Shown here piece by piece: positions 12,188 to 24,596 of a stretch of 64,000 nt of DNA. Within the stretch, counting starts at the first letter, position 1. Every line of letters starts with the position of its first letter. The stretch lies in NCBI RefSeq assembly GCF_963678635.1, contig NC_087071.1, forward strand, positions 14,602,226 through 14,666,225, read 5' to 3'. The notes beneath the pieces are model-generated. The model did no database searches. It was given only the letters and a program-made list of their open reading frames with translations, and was not told the DNA's origin. A program made the position numbers and the translations under genes. The DNA comes from Symsagittifera roscoffensis (Eukaryota; Xenacoelomorpha; Acoela; Convolutidae).

Positions 12188-12739
12188 CTAATCATTTGTG
12201 AAAAAGCCGTGTAGGAAGATGTCGTGAATCAGGTGTGATGTTGTTAGTAAATTGGCCAATATGCGTATGACCTTTTTAGTTTGCAGCAATGGCCAAAGCG
12301 ATTGAAGTGCTTTGATGGTGTTTTGTTCTTCAGTGTCTACTGCGAATTCATGAGGTGTGTTCTGGATTAGATTGTAATTTTTATGATTGTATTTAGTGTT
12401 GTGAATAAGTTCCAATATGGGTATTTCGATAGGTTGGATGAATTCATGCGGAATTATGAAGGGTCGGGATTCTTCGTCATTGAATGTCTTGGTGAGGAGA
12501 CAGAACATATACATCTGGGTGACTGGGTCATAGTTGCGGAGAATGCCTTGGAGTTTAGTATTTTTTGATGCACTATGTGAATTTGAGAAAAAATGGTGAG
12601 GTGTATTAAGAGTTAATAAACTGAAATCGGTGGTGGGGTTGTCGTGATGGTGTGTGTAGATCAAAATGATTTGAAAACAGTAATATGTATATGTGTGCGT
12701 TTGTTTAGTTCGCAGCATGATATTGTATGAGCAGTGCAA
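12188..12739 (-). CDS. Unrecognised ORF in the distal part of the retroelement
   Basis: An open frame of 183 codons, unusually long for this decayed neighbourhood. The first true ATG is at 12716-12718, giving about 176 residues; the frame is also open upstream from a TTG. The N-terminal third is His/Thr/Asn-rich. The rest is more ordinary, with GILRNYDPVTQMYMF and WPLLQTKKVIRILANLL, and the end is hydrophobic. It lies on the same strand as, and downstream of, the envelope-like region. I see no zinc-binding or catalytic pattern and no integrase or tyrosine-recombinase signature. It could be an accessory gene of the element or a chance survivor in A+C-rich sense sequence. Confidence 0.35.
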   Translation of the reverse strand: MHCSYNIMLRTKQTHTYTYYCFQIILIYTHHHDNPTTDFSLLTLNTPHHFFSNSHSASKNTKLQGILRNYDPVTQMYMFCLLTKTFNDEESRPFIIPHEFIQPIEIPILELIHNTKYNHKNYNLIQNTPHEFAVDTEEQNTIKALQSLWPLLQTKKVIRILANLLTTSHLIHDIFLHGFFTND

Positions 12740-13101
12740 ATCACGTTATTTTGGTGAAAGAAAATGAAAGGATAGTGAAAATAATTGAAATATATCGTGA
12801 AAAGTTTCATTAGAATGTATGTCGGATAGTGCTTCTGAAATAATCTGATCATGTTTTTTATCGATAATGTTAAGTGTGAAAACGTAGGAGGTTTTGATGA
12901 AAAAATTTTCTTTTGGTTGTGGATTTGAAAAGCGGTCGTCGTCTAAAATTGATCTTGGTTGTTATGTTATGGTCGTTGAGTAATCGTTAGCTCGTGGAGC
13001 GGGGAATGTTTTTGGTGATTTCTTATATCCTACATGGGTAAATTGTCGGGCTGTTAGTTCCGTGGTGAGTCTATACAGTTCATTTTTGTTTCTTTCAATG
13101 T

Positions 13102-16100
13102 CTAATTTGGTGTTATTGGATGGTAAAGAAAGAGGATTATTATAGTTATAAGTAGCGGTCCAATAAGATTGGGTATTAAAACATTCTCTTCAACAGAATT
13201 TCGTGGTTCAGGGTTAGTGTCGGAATTGTTTAAGGTATATTGTGGAAAAAAGGGTAGGGTTACTTGAAGATATTTTGCTGTATTGGTGAAATCTGGGTAG
13301 TTACTATATTCGCGGGCTGTTCCGGGCTTGGATGGCAATGGGTGAATTGGAAACTTCCTCTTAAAAGTTCGATAAGCTCGGTTAGTGCTAGTGGATGTTT
13401 CTGTTGATGTGGATGATTGAACTAATGATGGGGTACAGTCTGAAAGTGGTGTAGGTGTTTGTGGATTTGATGATTTTACTGTTGATGATAATTCGTGAAT
13501 GGTGAGAATGTGGGGGTATGGTAACTATTGTTGGAGTGTTATAAAACTATCGAGTTCTTCTGAAATTTGTATTTTATCTGGGGAGTTATTGTTTGATCAT
13601 TCGGAGGAGTTAAAGGGGGAGTAGGTTGGGGTTATTTGGGAAGCATGAGAAGGAGTTGAGGGAGATGGGAATTGGTGATGGGGCTGAATGGGTTGAAAAG
13701 AGGGGTTTTGAAAAGGCTGAAGAGCTGGTCTGGGTATAGGTAGAGGGGGATGGTTCGGAATCTGCGAATTCATTGGGAGTTTCAACATCGGAGTTATTAA
13801 ATTGTTAGTTTGTGTGAAAATTTGAGATGTCTGAGTTAGTATCAGAACTCGCGCCTGATGGTATATTAATAAATGGTGAATCGGGTGGTGGAAAAGCAAA
13901 AATTGGGATAAGGGGGATTTGAGTTTGGAGGTTGGCTGGGTGGGAATTTGAGCGATGGAGGGATCCAAATTGTCTGCTCATCGTGGGCTAAAAAAATGAT
14001 TTTTTTTAAGATTGAAAAGTGGTGGTATGGGGTTGTTCAATAATTTGTTCATTTGTATCGTCATTTTGTTGGTGTTGCGTTATTAAATGTTGATTAGACT
14101 TCGTACTGTATTTGGTCTGTAATTTGGATGGTTTGTGATTGCTAAGTTTCTAAAATTTCGGGAAACTAATGATAATGGATGGTTTTGAGGCAGGGCTGGT
14201 AATTATGGTGATGTAGGTGTCGTATTTGTATTACTTTGTTCTTCGTCATACATGTTTGGTCTTGTGGATAGTTTTGTATTATATTTTTTGATTTGTGCAT
14301 CTGAGAGTATTTTGTTGATTGATGATGAAAATATTCCAAAAAATCCTTCAAATAATATACGTGCTACGTTTGCTTGTCTGTTTACTTGTGTGTGTATTGC
14401 GCCTGTGTTATAGATTCCTTTTAGTAGTGAGAAAAAAAATCCAATAAAGTTAAACATTGCGTATATTATAGTCAATCTTTCTAAGATGTAATATGGCCAT
14501 CCTAGAAAGGCAAGAATTTCGTTTTCAGTTTTGGGTTACAAAACTGAAAATATTTATAGGTGAAATATCTTGTGGTCGATATTTTTCACCGTCTTTGAGA
14601 TCTTTAAAATATCCGCTGAAGTCTTGTGTATAAATATCTAAAAATCCTGTCGTTTCTGCAAATTTTCTTAAATTTTGGTCTTTTGATTGTTGTTTTATAG
14701 TACCATTTAAGTTAGTAGTTCTTGAAACTGTTGTTTTCTAATGTGATATTGTATATCGGATTTAGAATATATTCCGATTGATTGTAATTCGATATTTGGA
14801 TTGTGAGAAATAGCTCGAATACTTTCTGGTGGAAACTTTTTTAGTGGTTGCGTTAGTGTAGGGTACGGGGTAGGTAGGTAGTACTTTTCTTCGCCGGGGT
14901 TTGGTTTTACGATGTTGTGGCTGTTTTCTGAACCACATGGAACTGCGGTATCACAAAAATGTAAGTGTTGAAAGTGTATCAAAATCTTGAAAGTGTATCA
15001 TACTTTATTTTTGTAGAATATGGAAATTGTTTTGTAACAAAGTTTATCTTCAAAAACATATAGTGGTGATACTTTGTTGATACAAGTAAAAAACCAAAAA
15101 ATGTTTCCTTCAAAGTCAAGGAAATTTGATTTGTTTCCGGATAACAAATATCCTGCGTAGGGTATTTTTAGAACTGCTAACGCGAGTGATTGTAAAGTTT
15201 GTGTTCTATCTAATTCGCATAGTTGGTGTTTCGAGTTCAGAAAGAGTAAGTGAATGTAATAATGGATTGCGCCAAAATAGTTACTATTAATTAGAGATAG
15301 TTCCTGTAAATGTGTGCTGTTACTGTCGTATGGTTATAATTTTCAACCAGGATTACCTGAACTTTTAATGACGTTCACTGAGACGTATGATGTGTATTTG
15401 CTTACAGGGTGATGTGTTGCATAAGGATCATATTTTGTTTTTCCAGTAGTCATGTCAAAACCTTCATCGTATACGAGAGTATTTCAGTGTATTGTATTTT
15501 ATAGAGTAGATTTTTGTATTTACATGCAAATTATGTTCCTTGATAGATTTGAAAACGTTTTAACTTATTTTATATTTTATGAATGTTTCCTAAATAAGTA
15601 CTTGTTTTATGAGATGAGTTCACTTTTTCGAATGGGATGGACTCAATAAAGTATTTTTCATGAAATTTAATCATGCGAGCGTGTATTTTTGCTACTTGAA
15701 ATGTTGTGCAAGTATCTTCGTGAGATAAAACAACCGTTGCTTGTGTCCTTGCCGTAATATCACAATATCCTTGATGGTTTTTACAGGGTAATCTAATTTT
15801 TTGATAGATCATCGTGTTATCTTTTAAATCTCGTGTGAGTTGTATTTTTATTAGTTGTATTTTCCAATCGAAATCAATATTTCTTGGTATCCTTTTTTTC
15901 GTATCTGCTTCGCAGTTTGAAGGATTATTTAGTGCAATGTGTGGTATCCAGTGTTTATCGTAAATATCATACGTTAGTCGTCCGTGTGCGCCGTTGTATG
16001 GGTGTTTTTCGTCTAATCTAGTATGTCCTTGCTATCGTTCAAGTTCTGCTTGATGTACAGAGTCGGCAAAAACTTGAAAGTTTACTACTTTTCTATTTTA

Positions 16101-17089
16101 TTTTTTATTTTTTCTTAAGTTTAACCTGAGTAATTCGTTTTTACAATCGTCGGGTTTTAGATGTAAAAGTCTTTCTATATTTCTCTAGTAGAAGGATTCT
16201 TGATCAATTCTGTTTTTCTTATTGTTAGAAACTTGTGAACATTGTACTTTGTTTTCGGAAAATGTTGCTGTGAAGTTATAACCTGTAAGAGTTGTTGCTA
16301 GGGCATTTGAGTATAATGTTGCTATAACCTTTGTGGTTTCTATAGCTTGTTGTTCTGATTCGCATTGTGTTACTCGACTTATAGCATATTTGTGTAGTGT
16401 TTTTTGTTATTTTTCTTCACAATCAAATTGTGTTACTAGTAAATCCTGAGGTAATGTGCGAGGTGATGGATTTGTATTTTGTTCGGAAAAAAATTTAAAA
16501 AAGGATGTGTTGAAATGTAAATATCTTTAAATTCTACAAGTTTACGATAATCCTGAGTATGGATTGTAAAATGTGATATATCAAATTCTGTTTTGGGTGT
16601 ATCTGTCGTATTTATATATTACATCAGTTGTTATAAATGGGGGACGGAGTGATTGAGCTGTTATATTTGGTGGACTTAGGGGAAAAGGGTGCTGAACAAT
16701 ATTATCAAGTCTGCCTGTGATTTCAAGCTTTGACTGTAGACTATTTTGTTGGAGTATTTGATTTTTATGTTTTCGAATATTCAAATCATCCAATTGGATA
16801 TGCTCTCTATTTTTAGTCTATTAAGTGCCCAACTATGAAGTCGACTACTTTCTTGATGTTGTCCAAATAGTGGGGGAGGTGCTACGAAGGTGTTCCATTC
16901 TAATCATCAAGGGATATTTGAGAATGATTGTTCTCGGTATCTAGCGTCGAGGTTGTCTGGAAATTTTAAGGGGAAAAGTGTTGGTGATATTTGACTTGTA
17001 GATGGTGTTGATGGAAGCGAGAGTGTTTCTGGTAGGGATGATAATGTTGTATCAGACGAAATATCTACTGGTTCATTTGATTGTTTCAT
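13102..17089 (-). pseudogene. Envelope-like / membrane-protein region downstream of pol (decayed)
   Basis: A new frame opens at ATG 17087-17089, within 110 bases of the end of pol, with a Ser/Thr/Pro-rich start. Fragments on the same strand follow. Cysteine-containing, ectodomain-like stretches lie at about 16100-16430 and 15570-15812. A hydrophobic segment with a helical flank lies at 14203-14475 (FIGFFFSLLKGIY). Next is a long Pro/Ser/Thr-rich region (about 13340-13970) and a second hydrophobic C-terminus ending at 13102 (LIGPLLITIIILFLY). Several stops and frameshifts break it. Its place after pol and its hydrophobic segments are what one expects of an env-type third gene. I did not recognise a specific glycoprotein family, so env is inference; it could be two separate membrane-protein relics. 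Confidence 0.4.
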
Positions 17090-17149
17090 AGTGATTGTTT
17101 TAACAACCTAAACAAAGTGGGAAATGTTTTTAGTAAATTTTTTTATTTG

Positions 17150-18460
17150 TTATTGAACGATATCGGTTTTCACTGCATATTTACTTTCTAATCGTGGTGA
17201 TGTTTCGTCTTTTGCACGATAAAATTTGATGATATTTCAACTGTAGTTTTTCCTGTAAGTAGTTCAGGTGGCATATTTCTAATTAATGTTTCTGGTAATG
17301 CAAGGTTTTTTTCTGCTGTCCAAACTATACGTCGGTTTGGAAATTTCAATAGAATTAACTGAATTCTATAAACTCTATGATTTGGATTTGATTTCTGTGT
17401 AAAAAGAAATAAAATTGGTTTGTGATCTGTAAATAGAACTGTTGGGTGTTTTGATCCAAGTATCAGAAATTTATGTTCTGTTAGTGTTTATATTATAGCT
17501 GTACATTCTCGCATGAGGGTAGAGAGTCGTAGCTCGATTGTGTAGCAACACGAAAGTAAGCTGATATGAGGTTCTTTTTAGTTGTTTCATTATGTGAATG
17601 TGATAATGTTGCGCCGATGCCAAAACTTGAAGCATCGCAAATTGCGTAGAATGGTTGATTCGGATCTGGGATTGTGTTTGAAATTTGTTCTGTTAAAAGT
17701 TTTTCAATTTCTTTAAATCGTATTTGATGTTCAGTGGTCCATTCAAAATTTTTTTGTTGTCTAAGGGTGTTATAGAAAAGTCCTAAGTATAGTTGCATTT
17801 TGTATACAAATTTACCTAAGAAATTCAACTTTCCAAGAAAATCTTGGATTTTTTTTATTAGTAGGAGGTTGAAGTTTTTTAATTGCGTCGATGCGTGATT
17901 TTAATGGAGTTATAGTGTTTCTTTCACTAATGTGTCCAAGAAACTTTACGCGTGTTTAGAAAAAATGGAATTTGTCCGGGGCTGCTTTCATGTTTTCATT
18001 TGAGTATTTGATGATATTGTTCTAAAACCGTAAACATTTCATCTTTAGTTTGTGATTGCTTGAAAACATCATCTGAGTATGTGATTGCATTTTTCTTGTG
18101 TTCTAAACATTTTAATCAGGAAAGCTGAAAAAGCTACTGGTCCCGTGGATATTCCATATTCTATTGAATTCGTATTGTTGATTTCCAATAACGACTTGTG
18201 TTAGACGTCGTGACTGTTCATCTAGCTGCATTTGATTGTATGCGCTATTCATATCTGCCGTTGTAGAGTATTTACCATTAATCTTTGTAAAGATAACTTG
18301 CATTGGTTGAATGGGCCAATTACAATTAGATTCGTCAATAAGTGAATTGAGATATCTAGCGTCTAGAACTATTTGGTGATTCTTCTTTAGCTAGGATGAT
18401 AACTGGGTTAATAAAGGTGTTACATTATGGTTGTTCTTTTTTGTTTACATAATTTCAATA
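17150..18460 (-). pseudogene. Reverse transcriptase - RNase H of Ty3/gypsy type (decayed)
   Basis: The RT fingers/palm block is at 18303-18112, with the ADMNSAYNQMQLDEQ motif; its Asp is the first catalytic aspartate. The active-site YSDD motif is encoded at 18068-18079. The RT-RNase H junction motif FEWTTEHQIRFKEIEKLL and the RNase H Asp motif DASSFGIGA (Asp codon 17634-17636) lie in 17828-17493. The second RNase H motif, FTDHKP, is near 17400-17440. After the final RNase H block the frames close at about 17193 or 17150, with no integrase following. At least two frameshifts separate the blocks, so it is non-functional as read. The motif order is diagnostic of the LTR-type RT/RNase H family. 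Confidence 0.8.
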
Positions 18461-19439
18461 TGTTCTAAAATATCAAGTAATCTGTTTACTTTATAGTGTA
18501 AGTGTATTGGTACTTTGCTTGCTCTTTGTTTTTGAAAGTTGCGTCAGATTTTAAGGGTTAATGTAATGGGGAATTTACTTTTCCAACATCAAATTTAGAT
18601 GTTGCGTAAACTCTAGGATATTTAACAATAGTTTGGCTAATTTGTCAAATTCGTTTCGTGTAATTTGGGAGTGTTGGAAGTTAAACATTGTTAAAAACTT
18701 TTGTTGTTCTTCTGTATATTGTGATATATTGAATATTGGTTTAAAATAAGGTGTTTTGTGAAATAATCTGTATTTCTTTTTTCGTTACTTATTATTATAT
18801 TTGTTGATTGAAAAATATCTAGTAGTTTTAATATGTTATTGACTCGATATGTTACTTCGTTTATAGTGAATTGTAGCATTTGTTTCACAGTATCCTAAGA
18901 GTCTTAAAAGTAGTGTTATTTGTATGGTGGCTTATTATATACGTGTAGTGAGATAATGTCGGAATTTGAGTTTTTCATGTATTTAATTGATGAAATTGTT
19001 TTCGAAAAAAATTATGAATCGGTTTGAATTCGAAATTGGACATAAAAAGTTGTTGTTTGTTTTGTTTTTTATCAAACTGGTGAACTTTTTTTATCAAAAA
19101 AGTATATACATTTCCTGATATTGGTTTCAGGTGTTTTTGTTCCTGATTATAAAGAGGGTTAAAGTTTGAGAAAAACGGTGGTTGTTTTTTTAGTCTTTGG
19201 AAGAATGCTAAGGCTGTGTTTTTCATTTTTTTGGTATATTCGTCTTTTATATGGATTTTAGTGTTTAAAATGTCGATTGTTGGAATATATTTAGCTAAAA
19301 ACGGTATCCCAATGATATTGTGCTTTATATCGGTAATCTAAAATTTTGTTTAATTGGTTTGTTTAAAGTTTTATTATGTTCCATTGTTCTTGTGGGGACA
19401 AGAAAAAGTTCGATTTTTCCATAATCAACTAATGTTGAT

Positions 19440-19569
19440 CCTTGTGCTGTTGCTAACTCACTGGCTGTTTGGATGTAGTGATTTGATTTCATTCCAAGTG
19501 GGAATAATAATGATATTTGATTCTGCTCCTGAGTCGATTAAAAAATCGATTTCCAGATCTGGTGACTGA
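19440..19569 (-). pseudogene. Retroviral-type aspartic protease fragment
   Basis: The minus strand reads LEIDFLIDSGAESNIIIIP, containing the DSGA active-site motif at 19524-19535 between hydrophobic beta-strand residues. It lies between the zinc-knuckle gag end (about 20.35 kb) and the RT (18.3 kb), the usual place of protease in gag-pol. Flanking frames are broken, so only this core is readable. The family processes gag-pol polyproteins (family knowledge). Confidence 0.7.
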
Positions 19570-20279
19570 AATTCTTTACTTTGTGGGCTCTCTGAGAGAA
19601 AGATAATTGTCCAAATTTTTTCTATTGGTTTTTCTTTCTGTATGTTTTGATAAATATGATTTGTGCTTGAGCGTTGTTATTCGTCTTTTTCATCAGGTTT
19701 GATTACAGTTTTGATTTTATTTACTTCTTGTGTAACTGTTCCATTATTACTAATAGGTCTAGTTCCAATTGATTTTCGTGCATGTGTGAATTGAAGAATT
19801 TTTCGTATATGATAGTTTCGTAGTCATATTCGACTGTTATCAAATTTACTGAGATGTTATTATCTGTATCACTTTCACTATTAAGAACTTCGAAAATTGA
19901 TGAACTTCGTGGGAACCGGGTCCTAGGATTTGAATGGGAACCGAATGAAAATTCTCTTCTGTTTGAATTCGATCGTGAATAGTTATTTCGATGTTGATTA
20001 TTTTGACTATTTAATCGACTATATCTATTTTGTGAGAAATTTCGTGATTTTCTTTTTCTGGAGATCTACCTCTGTAACTTATATGGTGATTGGTTTCTTG
20101 AATAATTCGAATTACCTGGAAGTGGTTCATGTATGGTGAGTTATATGGTTGTTTATAAATGGTGAGTTATATGGTGATTGGTTTCTTGAATAATTCGATT
20201 TACCTGGAAGTGGTTTTCCAGAGATGATATTACTGTGTATGTTTTTGTTTGGTAGATTTTGGTCTTTTTCCATGCACTG

Positions 20280-22807
20280 ATAGAATGATTTATTCGGTTC
20301 TTTGTACTTTTGTGGTTTATTTTGATTATCTTGTTAATTTTGTCTACCTTCGGCAAAACTGTGTCCGTATCTTCGGCAATAATTACACCATTTTTTGAAA
20401 GATATTTTGCTATTGAAATTTGAGTTTTTCTTATATATGTTTAGAATTTCAGTGATTTTTCCAGATAGATCTACATCTGATTCCTGTATGTTGTTAAATG
20501 TGTAGTATTTGTTTCGATTCTATTAACATTTTGTAGTTTGATATTTTCTGTTTCTTCTAGTTTCATTTTGATTTCTGCTTGTTCTAGTTTACCAACTAGT
20601 TTTCTAAAATCTAAATGTGGTTCTCGAATTGAGGAAGGATGTGATACTCTCTTTTTTATAGCTATTGTCCTTAATTGAGGTGTCAGAATCATCGTTAAAA
20701 TTTTTTCATTTTCGTGTTTTTATAATCATGTGTGTTGAGTGTATATGCTTTTCGAACTAGTGTTTCGATTCTAACTGCCAATTGTTTGATTGTTTCATCT
20801 GGTAACATGCGAATTTTGTTACATAAAACTCTTTCGTGAATCTTTTCCTTCCAATCTTATTTTTATGTCAATTGGTAAAACTGAAAACCAATTTTGGGCT
20901 GCGCCATCGAGTGTTGTTTGATATTAACGCTGTGCGTCTATGTATCCAATTTTGATGAAGTGGTGTAAAAATTGGTTCAGGTCCTATATTTAAAATTAAA
21001 TTTGATGTGACTATATTTAAATAAACTTCGACGGAGTATTCAGGGTCTGTGCCTGTAAATACCATTAGTTGTTTGGGGATGTTATCGACGATCCACCCAT
21101 TAGGTATGGAGTCATCGTCAATGAAGTGATTCTGCGGCATTTGGTACTTGTAAGAAGTTTTCTAAGCTGATTTTTTGTTTTTTCATGTTGTTGCAAATAA
21201 TATGGTTGTTGTTTTTCATCTTGCATTTGTGTTTGTTGATAGGAATTCATACTAATTGAATTTTGTGATTGTACTGGTTGATAAGATTGTGCCTTAACTG
21301 GGTTTTGTATATGCACTGGTTGGGAAACTTGTATATCAGCTGGATTTTATGGGTAAAATTTTGCATTTTGGGGTGCTTGAGTTTATCGATGTTTTTGTAT
21401 GCGATATTCTTGTGTGTATGGTGCAAAAACCATAATCATCATCAGATAAACAGTTTGTATAAAAGGGTGTTTGTTGTTTATTTCTATTTTGTTGAAAAAA
21501 TGGGTAATTTTCGCTATGATCCTAGGATGTGAATAGTCTTGGAAGTTTACTGAGTTTGTTGATGTATTTTGGAGATTCCATTTTTGAAAAAACATATGAT
21601 TTTTTCAAATTTTTCTTCGACGGGGTTGAGTTGTTTTTGTTGGATTTATGTAATTATAATTGTGTTCGGCAAAATTACTTTCTTGTGAACGTTTTTCAGG
21701 TTTTGATGGTTTTGTCATTGGTCTATATATGATAGTCCATATGTGAATAATTTGGGGCAACCGAGGGTTTGACCGTAGATTGTAATGTTACTAGCGGTAA
21801 GGTTGAATTTTTTTTCTTGGTGTTGTGAGATTTGGATGCATCGGTGAGAAACTTTGTTGTGTAGTCGTTAATATTGTTTCGAATTTTTCTTCATTTATGG
21901 GTTGTGGTGGTTTTTGAATATCTTGTTGTATAAGATTTTTAGTTGCATTTCAATTATCCTGTTGTATAACAGTTGAATTTAAACTTTTGTTTTGTTCAAC
22001 GGGTAGAAATGAATTGTTGTTTAGAGGTGTCGCATTTATTGTTAGTGGAAGTACTTTTACATAATCTTTGTGAAAAGATATTGTACTGATTGCTTGACTT
22101 GAGATGTCTACTGGGATGTTGAGAAATAATGGATGAGACCATTCAGGGTCCCAAACGTAATCTGATTGTTCTGCAATGACAGTGTCGTCATTGGTACTTT
22201 GAGGTCTAAAAGTTTTTCTTGCTTGAGCAATTAAATCGATATTATGATTGAAAGAATCAATTATGAACCATGCTAAAAACTTTTGTACGTCATGTTTTTT
22301 GAGACGTTGTTACTGGTAATTTTTCACGGATTGTGTTTAAAAATGCGGCAATTTCTTTTCTTACTTTTGTGTGTCTGGATGTTTGAACTGTTGACGTACT
22401 TTGTGCTTCTGTTTTTTCTATTATAGATAAACAACTATATGCTAGTGCAAAAACTTCGTTAGTGAATATTGAGTTTGCTCTCTGTGAATTTTGGTATTGT
22501 ATGCTTCTAATAAATTCTGTGAATGCCTTTAAAAATTCTAATTCAATGTCGTCTGTTTGGATAACATATTTACCATGAAATGTTCTTGGTGTACTAATTT
22601 ATATGGTGTAGATTCCATATTGTTGTGTTAGGTCTTCTGATTTTTTTTCTGGAAATTCTGCTTAGCTCGGGCTGGTTCCTCGTTCAAACAATTTTGCGAG
22701 TTAACTTTTGCAAAATTGTTTTTGTCCTCTATCATCAGTGAGTGAATTACTAATAAATGGAAAAATAGTTTTTTCGTCTGACTTTCGTCACTTTGAGTGT
22801 GGCTCAT
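20280..22807 (-). pseudogene. Gag of the decayed retroelement, with damaged zinc knuckle
   Basis: Probable start ATG at 22805-22807, opening about 50 codons before a stop. Further blocks follow on the same strand: about 22.27-21.80 kb (WFIIDSFNHNIDLIAQ...), 21140-20868 (FTGTDPEYSVE then NIGPEPIFTPLHQNWIHRR), and 20692-20471 (MILTPQLRTIAIKKR then LDFRKLVGKLEQAE). The last two are capsid-like, as in gypsy gag. A nucleocapsid knuckle is encoded at 20346-20387: WCNYCRRYGHSFAE, where the fourth zinc ligand is Gly instead of Cys (GGT at 20346-20348). It is broken by several frameshifts. Confidence 0.7.
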
Positions 22808-24596
22808 TTTTCGTTTTATGACTGTTAGTGCGTAAGGTTCAATGTGTCTGATTGGTTTTTAATTTTATATCTTTTTTATTCGTCGTTTTTCCTTGTTTTG
22901 ATGAGTATGATGTGGCTTCTGAATCGGAAAAATATATTTGATCATGAATTGGGTAAAAATTTTTTTACTGAGTGTTTCAATTTATCTGATGCGTCTTAAT
23001 TGCTGACTTCTGATTCAGAGACTGCATTTCTTCACTTTGAAAATCTTTTTCGTAAAATCTGTCTTTTTTTATATAAAATTTTTTGTTTTATTGTTTGTCG
23101 TTTTGTTCGGATGTATCCAATTGTTTGCGTGTGCGGGGTAATTACGGGATCGTTTTTTTGGTGTTGTTTATGTCACAATTGTGTATTACGATTGTTTGTT
23201 TATTTCCTAAAATTTTCAGTGACATAAGGTTTAGGATGAAGGATGCGAGAGCGTTATTAATGATTTAACAATCCTAGACAGTACGTCCTTACGATTTGTT
23301 GGTTAGCCTGTCTTGGGTCTTTTGTTCATGGTTGGAGAGAACACTGGTTGGAGTATATATCAATTCCAAAGAATGATTGTTACTTTCTGATTGTTACTAA
23401 TCTAAGTTAAAGAATCAATCTAACGAATGATTGTTACTAATCTAGTTAAGGTGTTAACTTACTTAATCTTACTTAGTGGTAGTGATTGTGTTCAAGGGTT
23501 GGAGAATAATAAATCGATCCACAAGGTTGTTCAGGTATAATTAGAACGCGAATAGTTCGTCGTTAGATACTATTTTAAACTTACTGAGATTAAGATTTAT
23601 CCTGGGTCAGGTATGAGTAGGGGGTGGGGTGGTGCTGGTCAAGTGAAGGATGATTAACCGAATTTCTTCACTGTTTAGCCTAATTAGAATGGATAGTGGA
23701 ATCGAAAAACTTCGATTAGTCCTGGGTCTTTTGAAACGGTTGGATAGTGGAACGACGTTTGAAATCGTTAGACACTGATAAGTGGGTGGGGAGAACAAAA
23801 TTGTCCTTTTTGATCCAAGGATAAGCCTTGATGATCAGATTATAAAATTTAAAAAGTATAAACTTGATTAACTTAAATATTTAATTGAGACCCAAGAAAA
23901 GCCTCGATGATCTAATTTAGGATTTAAGTTAAATAAAGATAAAATTTAGGATAAACTTTTTTAAAATTATTTAAGTTTAAATGATAAAAAAAAGTTCAGT
24001 TTTATGACATTAGTGGTTTAATGATTGCTGTTATGCTTAGGTGATGAAGCTTGAGATGACAAAATGATTTATGTTACTAATAATTTATGATCTTGTTACT
24101 AATCTTTATTTCTTTTTTCAGTAAATAAACTTTTCAGATATCTTTTTGAATTTTACTGCAGGATTGAAGGGAACGATTTGAGGTGTTTTTATCAATCGTT
24201 TTTGTACAAAAGTAAAATTAATTTAGCGCCTGAAATAATCATTGAAGATTTCCTACAAAGATTTTATGTTTGCAAATGAAAATCTCGATTCATTGCTAAA
24301 AAAATTCCAAATATAAAAGTTTGTGTTGGCTTTTGCCGTACGACCATGAAACTAAATGGTAAGTTTCTATGTAGTCGTAAATCGTCTCTTGTTCGAGGTC
24401 TTCTTCCAAAACCGAGTAGTTTTCCTATTGTACGGAATAAAGGCTCTGATCTATTGAGTCGTAGAGACATTTCAATTAAATTATAGTCAAGTAACATTTT
24501 GAAAATGTTTTGTCTAATTGTAATCTATTTTGTTAACTCCAAGCTATCTTTCTTAAGGTCTTATTCGAGAATTATGGTCGCACCAGATGAGTTGTG
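22808..24596. other. Leader region of the retroelement, no gene seen
   Basis: Upstream (in the minus sense) of the gag ATG. Short repeats such as GATTGTTACTAATCT occur three times at about 23378-23445, with a relative near 24090. AAGCCTYGATGATC occurs twice at about 23824 and 23899. A minus-strand frame of 77 codons from ATG 24497 has no recognisable motif and is not called. A second LTR matching the other end was not found. Confidence 0.35.

Noticed and set aside
13597-13968. 123-codon Pro/His/Gln-rich minus-strand frame
   Set aside because: A neighbouring frame over the same bases gives a more protein-like Ser/Pro/Thr-rich reading. This one is probably a shadow within A+C-rich sense sequence.
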